Shown here: positions 38,579 to 47,998 of the stretch, in pieces
How the letters are laid out: every line of letters begins with the position of its first letter
Numbering within the stretch: the first letter of the stretch is position 1
Origin: Alteromonas profundi
GTDB lineage: Bacteria > Pseudomonadota > Gammaproteobacteria > Enterobacterales > Alteromonadaceae
NCBI RefSeq assembly: GCF_010500865.1
Contig: NZ_JAAAWN010000011.1
Span: 1 to 64,000 of the forward strand
Length of the DNA: 64,000 bases
Direction: 5' to 3'
The notes under the pieces: generated by a model
What the model was told of the DNA's origin: nothing
The model's input: only the letters and a program-made list of their open reading frames with translations
Database searches by the model: none
Position numbers and translations under genes: made by a program

Positions 38579-38610
38579 GCAATGAAAACACTGACAAGGA
38601 AGTATTGGAT

Positions 38611-39687
38611 ATGGGTTTAGAGTCAGTATTTCACTACGCTTTATATGCCATGTTAGTAGGCTATGTAGTCATTGTGGGGCGTTTTATTTATTATAGTCGG
38701 CGCCTAACAAATGCCGTTTGGCTGCTGATGGCAATTGTGAGTTGGCCGCTGTTTATGCTCGATGAGTGGTTACGCATGTGGCAACTATCATCATTGTCGC
38801 ATCTGTTCGGCTTATCTGATGTATTTGCTGTTCTACTGATAAGTGCGATATACCGTGTGGTACTACCTAAGCTTGTTGCCGCGCCTAAGTGGCGGTGGTG
38901 GTTATGGGGGCCCTTAGTGGTAACCCTGTTATTGCAAAGCACGGTATTGTTGTTGCCGTCAGTTGAAAAATCAGCGTGGTTAGTTTCTTCGCCAATTGGC
39001 GCTCCACTCATTTTATGGCCAGCTTATATTACACCGCTATTAACGGGCTTTAGTGTGCTCTTGTTAGGCATCTTAATTACCGAACAACTACAAATGTATC
39101 ATCGTTACCTGTCATACCAAGTGGTTGATCCCCACGATTTTCGCATCCGAAAGGTGACAGGTATTATGGGCAGCACCGTAGGGGTAGCCTTTATGGGGAT
39201 ACTGCTAGTAACAGCAGCAACCTTTGGCTTTTTCTCCATACCCTATTGGCAAAGTTTGTTTCACTTTATTCTCGGTTTGCCGCTACTGGTGGCTTTGTTT
39301 TGTTTAACTAAGCCGCTAAAAACCTCCCCCTCACCGCTAGATTATCAACGGCTTAATGCTGGGGGTCTTACTTCTGCTGAAATGTGCGCAGCCATAGCGC
39401 GCGCTGAAAGAACCATGATAGATAGCAAAGCCTATAAACAATTAGGGTTAACATTAACCGACTTCTGTCGGCGGGCTGAGCTAGATGCCACTAGCTTAGC
39501 GCTAGCCTTGCAAGTTGAACGTAAACAAAACTTCCGCCGGTTTGTGTATCAATACAGACTCGATTATGCCAAGAAGGTGTTGTTAAGAACTGATACCAAC
39601 ATTGCTAACGTGGCAAAACGCTTAGGCCTTAATTCGGATAAATTCTTAGGTGAAGTTATGGTAAAGCACTTTAAGAACAACCAGTAA
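38611..39687 (+). CDS. Membrane-anchored AraC-like regulator
   Basis: The N-terminal 235 residues hold about seven hydrophobic helices. The last 110 residues resemble an AraC-type DNA-binding domain: LTLTDFCRRAELDATSLALAL as the first helix-turn-helix, RRFVYQYRLDYAKKVL as the linker helix, and NIANVAKRLGLNSDKFLGEVMVKHF as the second. The protein stops at FKNNQ, just before the usual G-x-(S/T)P-x-x-(Y/F)R end. I start at ATG 38611 with AAGGAAG eight bases upstream; the frame opens at 38572, overlapping ygiF. The seven-helix part could sense a membrane signal. Target genes unknown. Confidence 0.72.
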   Translation: MGLESVFHYALYAMLVGYVVIVGRFIYYSRRLTNAVWLLMAIVSWPLFMLDEWLRMWQLSSLSHLFGLSDVFAVLLISAIYRVVLPKLVAAPKWRWWLWGPLVVTLLLQSTVLLLPSVEKSAWLVSSPIGAPLILWPAYITPLLTGFSVLLLGILITEQLQMYHRYLSYQVVDPHDFRIRKVTGIMGSTVGVAFMGILLVTAATFGFFSIPYWQSLFHFILGLPLLVALFCLTKPLKTSPSPLDYQRLNAGGLTSAEMCAAIARAERTMIDSKAYKQLGLTLTDFCRRAELDATSLALALQVERKQNFRRFVYQYRLDYAKKVLLRTDTNIANVAKRLGLNSDKFLGEVMVKHFKNNQ

Positions 39688-39743
39688 AGAGGGGGCACTA
39701 GCACATCTTGCCGACACTTAAAGCTCACGCATAACCCAATATT

Positions 39744-40418
39744 TTACGAGAATGCGTTAAACAAAATATGTTCAGTGAAAGATTTGCGCAGGTAAAAGCC
39801 CCGGGGCCGCGTTTTAATGCGTTGCCCTTCTGCGTCAAGGGCGTCGGTAAGTACCTTACCGTTTGCCGCTTTTGGGCGAATATGTAGAGCAATACCTTGG
39901 CGTGAGGTAATTGATTCCACCTGTCCCATTAAAATTTGCTCGGTTAACTCTTCCCAGTCTTGCTGCAATATAGCGTTTTGTTGCTCATCGGGCTGCCAAA
40001 AAAAACCACTCGCCACCCGGCGCTGTGCTAAGGGAATTTGTCTGTCGCCTTCCACCGGCAACCATAAAACCTGTTGCAGTTTGTTTCTTACATTACTGGT
40101 TTGCCATGTAATGCCCGGTTGCATCAACAAGGGGGCGAAGCACACATATGTCGTCTCTAAAGGACGAAAGTTCCCATCAATAGGAATGGTCTTAAGCTCA
40201 ATACCAAGCTCAGGAAAGTCTTGTTGCGGCTTAGAGCCCGCTGTTGCGCCTAGCCACTTTTCAATTAGCATGCCCGGCCAGCCTTTGTGTCGTTGTAAGT
40301 TTGCAGGAATAGCAACTTCAGCGAGCTCGGCTAGCTCGCCTAACGATAGACCTGCGATGGCGCTGCAGCGGTCGAGTAAATCGACAGGAGAAGAGGGTGG
40401 CGTTGTTGGTGGACGCAT
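39744..40418 (-). CDS. mutH: DNA mismatch repair endonuclease MutH
   Basis: Nicks the unmethylated strand at hemimethylated GATC sites when activated by MutL. The 224-residue protein carries the D-x(6)-E-x-K catalytic motif as Asp-67, Glu-74, Lys-76 in QQDFPELGIELKTIPI, and ends IRPKAANGK and PRGFYLRKSFT. I start at 40418 (MRPPTTPP), close to E. coli MutH length; the frame runs 69 codons upstream into rppH with no homologous sequence. It implies Dam-directed repair. Diverges from rppH, a common gammaproteobacterial pairing. Confidence 0.96.
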   Translation of the reverse strand: MRPPTTPPSSPVDLLDRCSAIAGLSLGELAELAEVAIPANLQRHKGWPGMLIEKWLGATAGSKPQQDFPELGIELKTIPIDGNFRPLETTYVCFAPLLMQPGITWQTSNVRNKLQQVLWLPVEGDRQIPLAQRRVASGFFWQPDEQQNAILQQDWEELTEQILMGQVESITSRQGIALHIRPKAANGKVLTDALDAEGQRIKTRPRGFYLRKSFTEHILFNAFS

Positions 40419-40532
40419 AAAAAGCTCAGTTATTTGGTCAAGAAAAGCATGTATTTCGATTAATGCTTTGAATGCTGTATATATTATGGAAGAATGCAAG
40501 AATATAAAAGTATAGTGTGCCCGGGAGTCTAT

Positions 40533-41075
40533 GTGATAGATGCCGATGGATTCCGTGCGAATGTGGGCATAGTGATTTGCAACAAAATGGGTCAAATATT
40601 TTGGGCAAGGCGTTATGGCCAACATTCATGGCAGTTCCCTCAAGGCGGAATTGATGAAGGGGAATCTGCCGAACAAGCGATGTTTCGCGAGTTGTACGAG
40701 GAAGTGGGGCTGACATCGAAAGATGTCACCATTTTAAGTGTTACGCGAAATTGGCTTAGATATAAGCTACCTAAACGGTTAATTCGTCAGGGGAGCAATC
40801 CGGTCTGTATAGGCCAGAAACAAAAATGGTTCCTGCTGCAGTTAGACTGTAATGAGCGGGACGTGAATGTATTGAAAACGGGCCACCCGGAATTTGACGA
40901 TTGGCGTTGGGTAAGCTACTGGTACCCCATCAGAAATGTAGTGTCGTTTAAACGGGACGTATATCGAAGGGTGATGAAAGAGTTTGCGCCTGTAGTGATG
41001 GCAAACCAGCAGCGACCTCAACAACGTCAACACAGTACATCGCAACGTCGTGGTAAAAAGCGCCGACGCGGATAA
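40533..41075 (+). CDS. rppH: RNA pyrophosphohydrolase RppH
   Basis: Removes pyrophosphate from 5'-triphosphate RNA, triggering RNase E decay. The Nudix box is [22 protein letters not shown], given here as its family pattern GX5EX7REUXEEXGU (about residues 38-60). The family stretches [12 protein letters not shown] and [13 protein letters not shown] are present. GTG at 40533 is the start: GGGAG lies five bases upstream and the next codons, IDADGF, match E. coli MIDDDGY. An upstream ATG at 40494 would add 13 unrelated residues. The C-terminus is Arg/Gln-rich. In operon with ptsP. Confidence 0.95.
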   Translation: MIDADGFRANVGIVICNKMGQIFWARRYGQHSWQFPQGGIDEGESAEQAMFRELYEEVGLTSKDVTILSVTRNWLRYKLPKRLIRQGSNPVCIGQKQKWFLLQLDCNERDVNVLKTGHPEFDDWRWVSYWYPIRNVVSFKRDVYRRVMKEFAPVVMANQQRPQQRQHSTSQRRGKKRRRG

Positions 41076-41090
41076 GTGAAGGAGTATTAG

Positions 41091-43409
41091 GTGGCGACTC
41101 AGGGAAAAACCGGCGCAATGCTAACCACATTGAAGCAAATAGTGCAGGAAATGAACCGTATTCCTGCGCTCGATACCGCCTTATTTCGCCTAGCCTCTAG
41201 GGTTAAACAAACCTTAGGCGTGAACTCGTGCTCTATTTATTTAGCCGATGATGAGGCACAAGTTTTCACCCTTAAAGCCACCGATGGGTTACACCCCGAT
41301 GCCGTAGAGTTAGTGCGCATCGGGTATGCTGAAGGTCTCATTGGATTAGTCGGTCAGCGAGAAGAGCCGCTTAACATTGCGAATGCCCAACATCATCCTC
41401 GCTTTAAACATTACCCCGAAGTAAAAGAAGACAACTACAATGCGTTTTTAGGGACGCCGATTATCCATCAGCGCAAAGTTCTTGGCGTGATTACGTTGCA
41501 GCAAAGTGAAATGCGCCGCTTCAGCGAAGATGAAGAAGCCTTCTTGGTTACCTTAGCCGCCCAGTTAGCCTTGGAAATTACCAATGCAGATATACGAGGG
41601 GCACTGAACAATACTTCTAGTATTGAAACTATTGTTCAACAAAAGAATGTACGTGGTATCGCTGGCTCGCCTGGTCTGGCTATAGGCGTGGGCTTTGCCC
41701 CAGACAAATCGGTTAATTTAAAAAATTACGTCATAAAACGAAGCGCTTCCCCTGCCACAGAAATTCAGTTGTATCGCAAAGGGGTTGAAGTTACCCGCGA
41801 ACATGTAGATAACCTTTCTCATCGTCTTGATGAAGGCATACCTGATGATGTTAAGGCAATATTTCAGCTTTATCACCAATTACTAGACGCCAATAGCCTA
41901 GGGCGCGAAGTAGAAGAAAAAATACGTGAAGGTTGGGAAGCAGGGTCAGCGCTTAAAATGGTTGTGGACGGTTATGCTGCGCGCTTTCAAGCGATGGATG
42001 ACCCTTATATGCAAGAACGGGCGATTGATATTGTCGATCTCTCCGACCGCATATTGGCCAACATCTTAATTGAGGCTAATGGTAAGGTAAACGAAGAGCG
42101 CCAAGCTATCCAACCCAGTATCTTAGTGGCTGAAGAAGTATCGGCCACAATGCTTGCCGAATTTCCACGTCAGCATCTTAAAGGTATTATTTCTATTCGT
42201 GGGTCGAATAACTCACATGCTGCTATTCTCGCTAGGGCTATGGGTGTGCCTGCGGTTATGGGATGTCAGAGTGTCTCGCCATCGCTGTTAGAAGGAAAGG
42301 AGATACTGCTCGACGGTTATGCCGGTGAAGTGATTATTTCGCCAGAACGAAATATAAAGGCCGAATTTACCCAGCTTATTGAAGAAGAGTCTGCGATCAC
42401 CGAGCGAATCGATGCAGAAGCAGGGCAACCCTGCGAAAGTGTTGATGGGTGTAGGATGTCGTTGTACATCAATGCAGGGCTGTCGGCAGATGTCGAATCT
42501 AACGCTGATGGGATAGGCTCGGGTATTGGTTTATACCGCACCGAAATTCCCTTTATGCTAAGAGAGCGCTTTCCTTCTGAACAAGAGCAGGTGGAGTTAT
42601 ATCGTCAGGTATTAGAGTCGGCGCCTAATCTTCCCATTACCATGCGTACCCTCGATGTGGGCGGCGATAAGCCACTTCCCTATTTTCCTATAAACGAAGA
42701 AAACCCCTTCTTAGGCTGGCGGGGAGTAAGACTTACACTGGATCACCCCGAAATATTTTTGGTTCAGGTGCGCGCTATGCTGCGCGCCAGCATAGGCTTT
42801 AAAAACCTACAAATTATGTTACCAATGATTTCAACGGTTGGCGAAGTGCAAGAAGCGAAGCGATTGATAAATCAGGCTTACTTAGAAATTTGTGATGAAG
42901 TGCATGAAACGGGGGAGCGTCCGAACCGTCCGAAGCTTGGTATCATGTTAGAAGTTCCCTCAGTATTATACCAGCTACCTCAGCTTGCTAAGCATGTAGA
43001 CTTTTTCTCCGTGGGCAGTAATGATCTTACCCAATACTTGCTAGCAGTAGATAGAAACAATACGCGAGTAGCAAGCTTATACAACAGCTATCACCCCGCA
43101 GTGCTTGGCGCGTTATACGACATAGTACAACAAGCCAACAATAACAATATTCCGGTAACTATCTGTGGCGAAATCGCCGGTGAGCCAGCCGGGGCAATCT
43201 TATTGATGGGCATGGGCTATCGAAAGCTGAGTATGAGTGCGTTTAATTTGCGCAAGATAAATTGGTTAATAAGAAAAGTTACGTTAGAAGAGAGCAAACA
43301 ACTATTAGCGCTCGCGCTAACCTCTATTAGTCATGAAGAGGTTTTTAGCCATCTTAATGAGTATTTGGAAACGAAAGGTTTAGGTGGGCTTATCCGCGCA
43401 GGTGCTTAG
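41091..43409 (+). CDS. ptsP: Phosphoenolpyruvate-protein phosphotransferase PtsP (EI-Ntr)
   Basis: First enzyme of the nitrogen phosphotransferase system, passing phosphate from PEP to NPr. A GAF domain (about 18-160, CSIYLADDEAQVFTL) is followed by an enzyme I core. The phospho-histidine is near residue 376 in GSNNSHAAILARAMG, and the PEP site includes GIGLYRTEIPFM, GWRGVRLTL, GIMLEVPS and FFSVGSNDLTQY. GTG at 41091 has AAGGAG six bases before it; E. coli PtsP aligns from the Met nine codons in. Fifteen bases after rppH, as in E. coli. Confidence 0.97.
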   Translation: MATQGKTGAMLTTLKQIVQEMNRIPALDTALFRLASRVKQTLGVNSCSIYLADDEAQVFTLKATDGLHPDAVELVRIGYAEGLIGLVGQREEPLNIANAQHHPRFKHYPEVKEDNYNAFLGTPIIHQRKVLGVITLQQSEMRRFSEDEEAFLVTLAAQLALEITNADIRGALNNTSSIETIVQQKNVRGIAGSPGLAIGVGFAPDKSVNLKNYVIKRSASPATEIQLYRKGVEVTREHVDNLSHRLDEGIPDDVKAIFQLYHQLLDANSLGREVEEKIREGWEAGSALKMVVDGYAARFQAMDDPYMQERAIDIVDLSDRILANILIEANGKVNEERQAIQPSILVAEEVSATMLAEFPRQHLKGIISIRGSNNSHAAILARAMGVPAVMGCQSVSPSLLEGKEILLDGYAGEVIISPERNIKAEFTQLIEEESAITERIDAEAGQPCESVDGCRMSLYINAGLSADVESNADGIGSGIGLYRTEIPFMLRERFPSEQEQVELYRQVLESAPNLPITMRTLDVGGDKPLPYFPINEENPFLGWRGVRLTLDHPEIFLVQVRAMLRASIGFKNLQIMLPMISTVGEVQEAKRLINQAYLEICDEVHETGERPNRPKLGIMLEVPSVLYQLPQLAKHVDFFSVGSNDLTQYLLAVDRNNTRVASLYNSYHPAVLGALYDIVQQANNNNIPVTICGEIAGEPAGAILLMGMGYRKLSMSAFNLRKINWLIRKVTLEESKQLLALALTSISHEEVFSHLNEYLETKGLGGLIRAGA

Positions 43410-43496
43410 CTTATTGGGGTTGCTAACGGTCGTGTAAAGTAAAGTAAAGCGGGGAGGTGTTGTGATACCCTTATTCGTGTTAAACAAGGAAGCACA

Positions 43497-44303
43497 ATGG
43501 AACCCGTGGTAGTGATATTTATAAGTTGTTTAGCTCTTGGCCTCATAGTGGGGTTACTCGCCGGTATGTTAGGTATAGGCGGGGGGCTTATCATTGTGCC
43601 TATGTTGTCCTATATGCTTATCCATTTCGCGGGAATGACAACTGAAAACGTAATGCCCGTGGCCATCGCCACTTCCTTGTCGACGATTATCTTTACCGGC
43701 TCGGCTTCAGCGCTTGCCCACTATCGTCTAGGTAATATTCATCGGCCTTTAGTGCTTTATACGGGCGTAGGGGTAGCTATGGGGGCTATTGTGGGGGCAC
43801 AGGTTGCCAGCCATATCTCCGGTGTATTGTTAAAAGATATTTTTGCGGTACTGGTTATCATAATTGCCTTGCAAATGGTGTTTGGTAAACAGAAGACGTC
43901 AGACAATGCGGCCACTCCTTTATCGTTAGGTGGCATAGGCGCCGGTACCGGAATTGTTAGCGCCCTTATGGGTATAGGCGGGGGCGCTTTATTGGTTCCA
44001 GCTTTGGTGTGGTTTAAAGTAAATATACGCCGTGCGATAGGATGCGCGGCATTTAGTGGCTTAATTATCGCTATTTTTGGCACTGTGAGTTTTATCGCCA
44101 CAGGGTGGAGTAAACCTGGGCTACCGGAAGGGAGCTTAGGCTATGTATTTTTACCGGCAACTGCTGGTATTGTGGCAACATCTGTATTTACAGCCTCGCT
44201 TGGCGCGAAATTAGGGCAAAGAGTGAACACCAAGGTGTTAAAGGCAATACTGGCCTGTTTACTGGTAGTAGTAAGCATTAAAATGATTTCAGGATTAGAA
44301 TAA
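43497..44303 (+). CDS. TSUP-family (TauE/SafE) transporter
   Basis: Inner-membrane permease of 268 residues with about eight hydrophobic segments in two related halves. Each half opens with the family repeat: [19 protein letters not shown] in the first and [17 protein letters not shown] in the second. TSUP members export sulfite or sulfonates, or act as anion carriers; the substrate is not readable here. It ends four bases before lgt, so it is probably cotranscribed with it. E. coli lacks this gene between ptsP and lgt; related marine bacteria often have it. Confidence 0.88.
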   Translation: MEPVVVIFISCLALGLIVGLLAGMLGIGGGLIIVPMLSYMLIHFAGMTTENVMPVAIATSLSTIIFTGSASALAHYRLGNIHRPLVLYTGVGVAMGAIVGAQVASHISGVLLKDIFAVLVIIIALQMVFGKQKTSDNAATPLSLGGIGAGTGIVSALMGIGGGALLVPALVWFKVNIRRAIGCAAFSGLIIAIFGTVSFIATGWSKPGLPEGSLGYVFLPATAGIVATSVFTASLGAKLGQRVNTKVLKAILACLLVVVSIKMISGLE

Positions 44304-44307
44304 ACAT

Positions 44308-45120
44308 ATGGTTGAAAGCAGTTATCTGGTTTTTCCAAGTATCGACCCAGTTATTTTTAGCATTGGGCCGTTAAGCGTACGTTGGTACGGGGTCATGTAT
44401 TTAGTGGGCTTCGTCGCCGCCTATTTGTTAGCGCAAAAGCGCTTATCACAAACGAAGTGGACGCGAGACCAATTAAGCGATTTATTGTTCTGGAGCTTTG
44501 TCGGTGTAATTATCGGTGGGCGAGTGGGCTATGTGTTCTTCTACCAGTTTTCTATGTTTCTTGATAACCCTTTGTATTTGTTTAAAATATGGGCGGGAGG
44601 AATGTCGTTTCACGGCGGATTGCTAGGAGTTTTAGCGGCCTTGCTGTGGCAGGCAAAACGAATGAAAAGTACCTTCTTGCAGGTGGGCGACTTTGTCGCG
44701 CCATTGGTGCCTATTGGCTTGGGCGCAGGGCGTATTGGTAATTTTTTAAATGCAGAGTTATGGGGGCGCACAACAGATGTGCCTTGGGCGATTATCTTTC
44801 CAAATGCAGGGAATGTTCCGCGTCACCCCTCGCAGCTATATGAATTTGCGTTAGAAGGTGTCGTACTATTTGTCATATTGTGGCTTTATTCTGCTAAACC
44901 GCGGCCAACAGGGGCAGTAAGTGGGTTATTTTTGCTTGGCTATGGTAGTTTTAGATTTATTGTCGAATACTTTAGGCAGCCCGATGCCCATATTGGTTTG
45001 TACTCAATGGGGCTGAGCCAAGGACAATTACTGTGTCTGCCCATGATAATATTAGGGCTAGGCCTCATTTTTTGGGCTTATAAGCGCAGTAGCAAACATG
45101 TTGAAAACAGCAAGATATAA
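44308..45120 (+). CDS. lgt: Prolipoprotein diacylglyceryl transferase
   Basis: Transfers diacylglycerol from phosphatidylglycerol to the lipobox cysteine of prolipoproteins, the first step for the NlpD, OMF and PrsT lipoproteins seen in this window. Seven membrane segments. Signatures: [23 protein letters not shown] with the essential His near 103, and [16 protein letters not shown] with the conserved Arg-Asn. Length (270) is somewhat under E. coli Lgt. It ends eight bases before thyA. Confidence 0.97.
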   Translation: MVESSYLVFPSIDPVIFSIGPLSVRWYGVMYLVGFVAAYLLAQKRLSQTKWTRDQLSDLLFWSFVGVIIGGRVGYVFFYQFSMFLDNPLYLFKIWAGGMSFHGGLLGVLAALLWQAKRMKSTFLQVGDFVAPLVPIGLGAGRIGNFLNAELWGRTTDVPWAIIFPNAGNVPRHPSQLYEFALEGVVLFVILWLYSAKPRPTGAVSGLFLLGYGSFRFIVEYFRQPDAHIGLYSMGLSQGQLLCLPMIILGLGLIFWAYKRSSKHVENSKI

Positions 45121-45128
45121 GAAGAATA

Positions 45129-45962
45129 ATGAAAGAATATCTTAACCTAATGCGCCATGTTCGAGACAATGGCGTAAAGAAAGAAGACCGAACAGGAACG
45201 GGTACTTTAAGCGTGTTTGGTTACCAGATGCGGTTTAACTTACAAGAAGGTTTCCCTCTTGTTACCACTAAAAAGTGTCACTTAAAGTCGATTATTCACG
45301 AGCTTCTATGGTTTCTTCAAGGCGACACCAATATTGCGTACCTAAAACAAAATGGCGTACGAATTTGGGATGAGTGGGCCACAGATGACGGTGAATTAGG
45401 TCCGATTTATGGTCACCAATGGCGCAGTTGGGAACGCGGAGACGGCACATCAGTAGATCAAATCGCTGAAGTGATCGAACAAATTAAAACTAATCCTGAC
45501 TCTCGCCGACTCATCGTTAGCGGGTGGAATCCGGCGGTGCTGCCCGATACCAATTATTCTCCAAAAGAAAACGCGGCGATGGGGAAACAAGCATTACCCC
45601 CTTGCCATACGTTATTCCAATTTTACGTGTTAGATGGAAAGCTGAGCTGTCAGCTATACCAGCGTAGCGGTGATATTTTCCTCGGTGTACCTTTCAATAT
45701 CGCCAGCTATGCGTTACTAACAATGATGGTAGCGCAAGTCTGTAATTTAGCACCGGGCGATTTTATCCATACGCTTGGCGATGCACATTTATACAGCAAC
45801 CACTTAGAGCAAGTGGAGCTGCAGCTAAGTCGTACGCCCTATGCTCCGCCTACCATGAAGTTGAATCCAAAAGTAGATGACATCTTCGGGTTTAGTATTG
45901 ACGATTTTACGTTAGAGAACTACCAATGCCATCCTCACATTAAAGCCCCCGTTGCTATCTAA
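45129..45962 (+). CDS. thyA: Thymidylate synthase
   Basis: Methylates dUMP to dTMP with methylenetetrahydrofolate. Catalytic Cys-159 is in [54 protein letters not shown] and HLYSNH are standard. The protein has 277 residues against 264 in E. coli. The excess is a 13-residue polar insertion (within [14 protein letters not shown]) just before the active-site loop, a variant found in many other bacteria. Follows lgt as in E. coli and runs straight into the two signalling genes. Confidence 0.97.
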   Translation: MKEYLNLMRHVRDNGVKKEDRTGTGTLSVFGYQMRFNLQEGFPLVTTKKCHLKSIIHELLWFLQGDTNIAYLKQNGVRIWDEWATDDGELGPIYGHQWRSWERGDGTSVDQIAEVIEQIKTNPDSRRLIVSGWNPAVLPDTNYSPKENAAMGKQALPPCHTLFQFYVLDGKLSCQLYQRSGDIFLGVPFNIASYALLTMMVAQVCNLAPGDFIHTLGDAHLYSNHLEQVELQLSRTPYAPPTMKLNPKVDDIFGFSIDDFTLENYQCHPHIKAPVAI

Positions 45963-45971
45963 GGAGACAAT

Positions 45972-46997
45972 GTGACTATGCATGTTTTAATCTGCGATGA
46001 CTCGGGTTTTGCAAGACGTCAAATGGCGCGCTGCATTCCAGATGGTTGGGATGTTGAGATAGCGTTTGCTGAGCATGGTGAAGAGGCGCTCGAGCTAATA
46101 CGTGCAGGAAAGGGGGACGTACTCTTTCTTGATCTAAACATGCCAGTCATGGATGGCTATGAAACTATGGCGCAAATTCGTCAGCACGATTTACCCTGTA
46201 TGGTAATTGTGGTTTCGGGCGATGTTCAAGCGCAAGCGCGCGCGAAAATGCTGAGTTTAGGCGCGATAGACTTTATCCGTAAGCCAATAGACAACGAGAA
46301 GCTGTCTGAGATTCTAGCCGCTTACGGTATCTATAATGGAGATATCAGTGCTGATAACCGCCATGTAGAAAGTATGGCACCAACCAGTGCACCGTTTGAC
46401 GAAAAACTGGATGCCTATCGCGAAATGGTAAACATTGCGATGGGCCGTGCAGGCGAAAACCTAGCGCAGTTGCTAGGTGAATTTATCGATCTCCCCATTC
46501 CAAATGTTAACTTGTTAGAAAGTAACGAGTTATCAATGGCGATAGCAGAAATAAACCAAAACGAAAGTGTTTCTGCGGTATCAAAAGGCTTTGTAAGCGG
46601 CGGGATCCGCGGCGAAGCGCTGGTTATCTTTAACGATACCAACACACAAAATATTGTAGAGCTTTTGAAGTATGATACTTACGAATCGTCAGGTAACGTC
46701 GAACTCGAAGCGCTAATGGATGTCTCTAATATATTAACGGGCGCCTGTTTAAATGGCTTAGCCGAGCAATTAGACCTTTCTTTCAGCCTTACTCACCCAG
46801 TATTACTTGGGCAACACCAAGGACTTGCGGCTTTGCTAAGCGACAACGTGAAGAAATGGGGTAAGGTGATGGCGGTAGAAATAGGTTACGCAATTAAAGC
46901 CCGCAATATTTCTTTTGACCTCTTGTTGTTGTTCCCCGATAAAGCGATGGATGAAATTTATTCCCGCCTCGTTGGTGTAAACAAGGAGCACAAATAA
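45972..46997 (+). CDS. Response regulator with CheX-like phosphatase domain
   Basis: A receiver domain (1-120) with CDDS, acceptor Asp in VLFLDLNMPVMDG, Ser in VVSGD and Lys in FIRKPI is followed by a CheC/CheX-like domain (about 150-335; DVSNILTGACLNGLAEQL resembles the family helix with Asn ligand, though the ExxN pair is only partly evident). CheX/CheC proteins dephosphorylate CheY-type receivers, so this may quench a phosphorelay. GTG at 45972 has AAGGAG six bases upstream; an ATG two codons later is possible. Its stop overlaps the start of the diguanylate cyclase. Confidence 0.8.
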   Translation: MTMHVLICDDSGFARRQMARCIPDGWDVEIAFAEHGEEALELIRAGKGDVLFLDLNMPVMDGYETMAQIRQHDLPCMVIVVSGDVQAQARAKMLSLGAIDFIRKPIDNEKLSEILAAYGIYNGDISADNRHVESMAPTSAPFDEKLDAYREMVNIAMGRAGENLAQLLGEFIDLPIPNVNLLESNELSMAIAEINQNESVSAVSKGFVSGGIRGEALVIFNDTNTQNIVELLKYDTYESSGNVELEALMDVSNILTGACLNGLAEQLDLSFSLTHPVLLGQHQGLAALLSDNVKKWGKVMAVEIGYAIKARNISFDLLLLFPDKAMDEIYSRLVGVNKEHK

Positions 46998-47962
46998 TGG
47001 AAAACCCCGCAAGCCCCCACTCAATTCCCGCTGAGTTAATTGATGCCATCGACGTAGGCATTGTTGTGCTTGATAAACACTTTCGTGTGGAGGTATGGAA
47101 TAAATTTATGGAAAACCATGCATCCATTGCGCCGAAGGCGATAATCGGCGATCTTATTTTCAACCACTTCCCGGAAATAGATGAAGGCTGGATGCGGGTT
47201 AAGTCTGGCCCTGTTTTTAATTTACGTAGCCCGGTATTTATTATTTGGGAGCAGCGCCAGTATCTATTTAAATTTGGTGCTAACAGGCCTGTTACCTGTG
47301 ATGCCACAGATATGTACCAAAACGTTACTATGGTGCCCCTTGTCAATGATGACGGCGCGGTAGAGCGCTTTTGCATTATGGTGTATGACGTTACCGATCA
47401 GGCGCTAAGTAAAAGAGGCATGGCGCGTTTAAATGACGAACTGAAAACCGCCAGCCGAGTCGATGGGCTCACCGGGTTATTTAACCGTCGCTATTGGCAA
47501 GAGCGATTTGAGCAAGCGTTTAAATTAGCCAAACGTCAAGATACCCCGAGCACTGCCATGATGGTGGATATCGATCACTTTAAAAAAGTAAACGATACCT
47601 ATGGCCACCAAGCAGGAGACAAAGTTATCCAAGCATTGGCTGCGTTGATCAAACGCTGTGTGCGGGAAACCGATTTGGCGGGGCGCTATGGCGGTGAAGA
47701 ATTCGCCATTATCTTAACCGACTCGCCTGTAAGTTGTGCCACTACCGTTGCGCAACGTATAAGACGCCTTGCCGAAGCCACCCCAGTGGAGCACGAAGGG
47801 CAAACTATTCGATTTACCATAAGTCTTGGGTTAGCAGAATTCTCTCATGATGCTAAAAGCCCATTGGCATGGCTTGAGCAAGCTGACAAAGCGTTATACG
47901 ACTCAAAGCAAGGGGGCCGCAACCGCTATTCTATCTATACATCTAGCGAAAACGAAGAGTAG
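46997..47962 (+). CDS. PAS-GGDEF diguanylate cyclase
   Basis: Makes cyclic di-GMP from two GTP. The N-terminal PAS-type domain (about 10-130; DVGIVVLDKHFRVEVWNKFME) is followed by a GGDEF domain (about 155-315). The active site is RYGGEEFAII; five residues before it RETD forms the RxxD inhibitory I-site, and VDIDHFKKVNDTYGH binds metal and base. No membrane segment, so a soluble enzyme. It starts on the last base of the preceding stop (TAATG-type junction), so the receiver protein probably controls it. Confidence 0.93.
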   Translation: MENPASPHSIPAELIDAIDVGIVVLDKHFRVEVWNKFMENHASIAPKAIIGDLIFNHFPEIDEGWMRVKSGPVFNLRSPVFIIWEQRQYLFKFGANRPVTCDATDMYQNVTMVPLVNDDGAVERFCIMVYDVTDQALSKRGMARLNDELKTASRVDGLTGLFNRRYWQERFEQAFKLAKRQDTPSTAMMVDIDHFKKVNDTYGHQAGDKVIQALAALIKRCVRETDLAGRYGGEEFAIILTDSPVSCATTVAQRIRRLAEATPVEHEGQTIRFTISLGLAEFSHDAKSPLAWLEQADKALYDSKQGGRNRYSIYTSSENEE

Positions 47963-47998
47963 TTGTTCTGCCACCCAGCTACATCGTATGTAGGGGTG

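Noticed and set aside
39817-40515. 232-codon frame opposite mutH
   Set aside because: Complement of mutH codons; Cys/Ser-rich product with no domain.
46894-47376. 160-codon frame opposite the receiver/CheX and diguanylate cyclase genes
   Set aside because: Antisense to two convincing genes and spans their junction.
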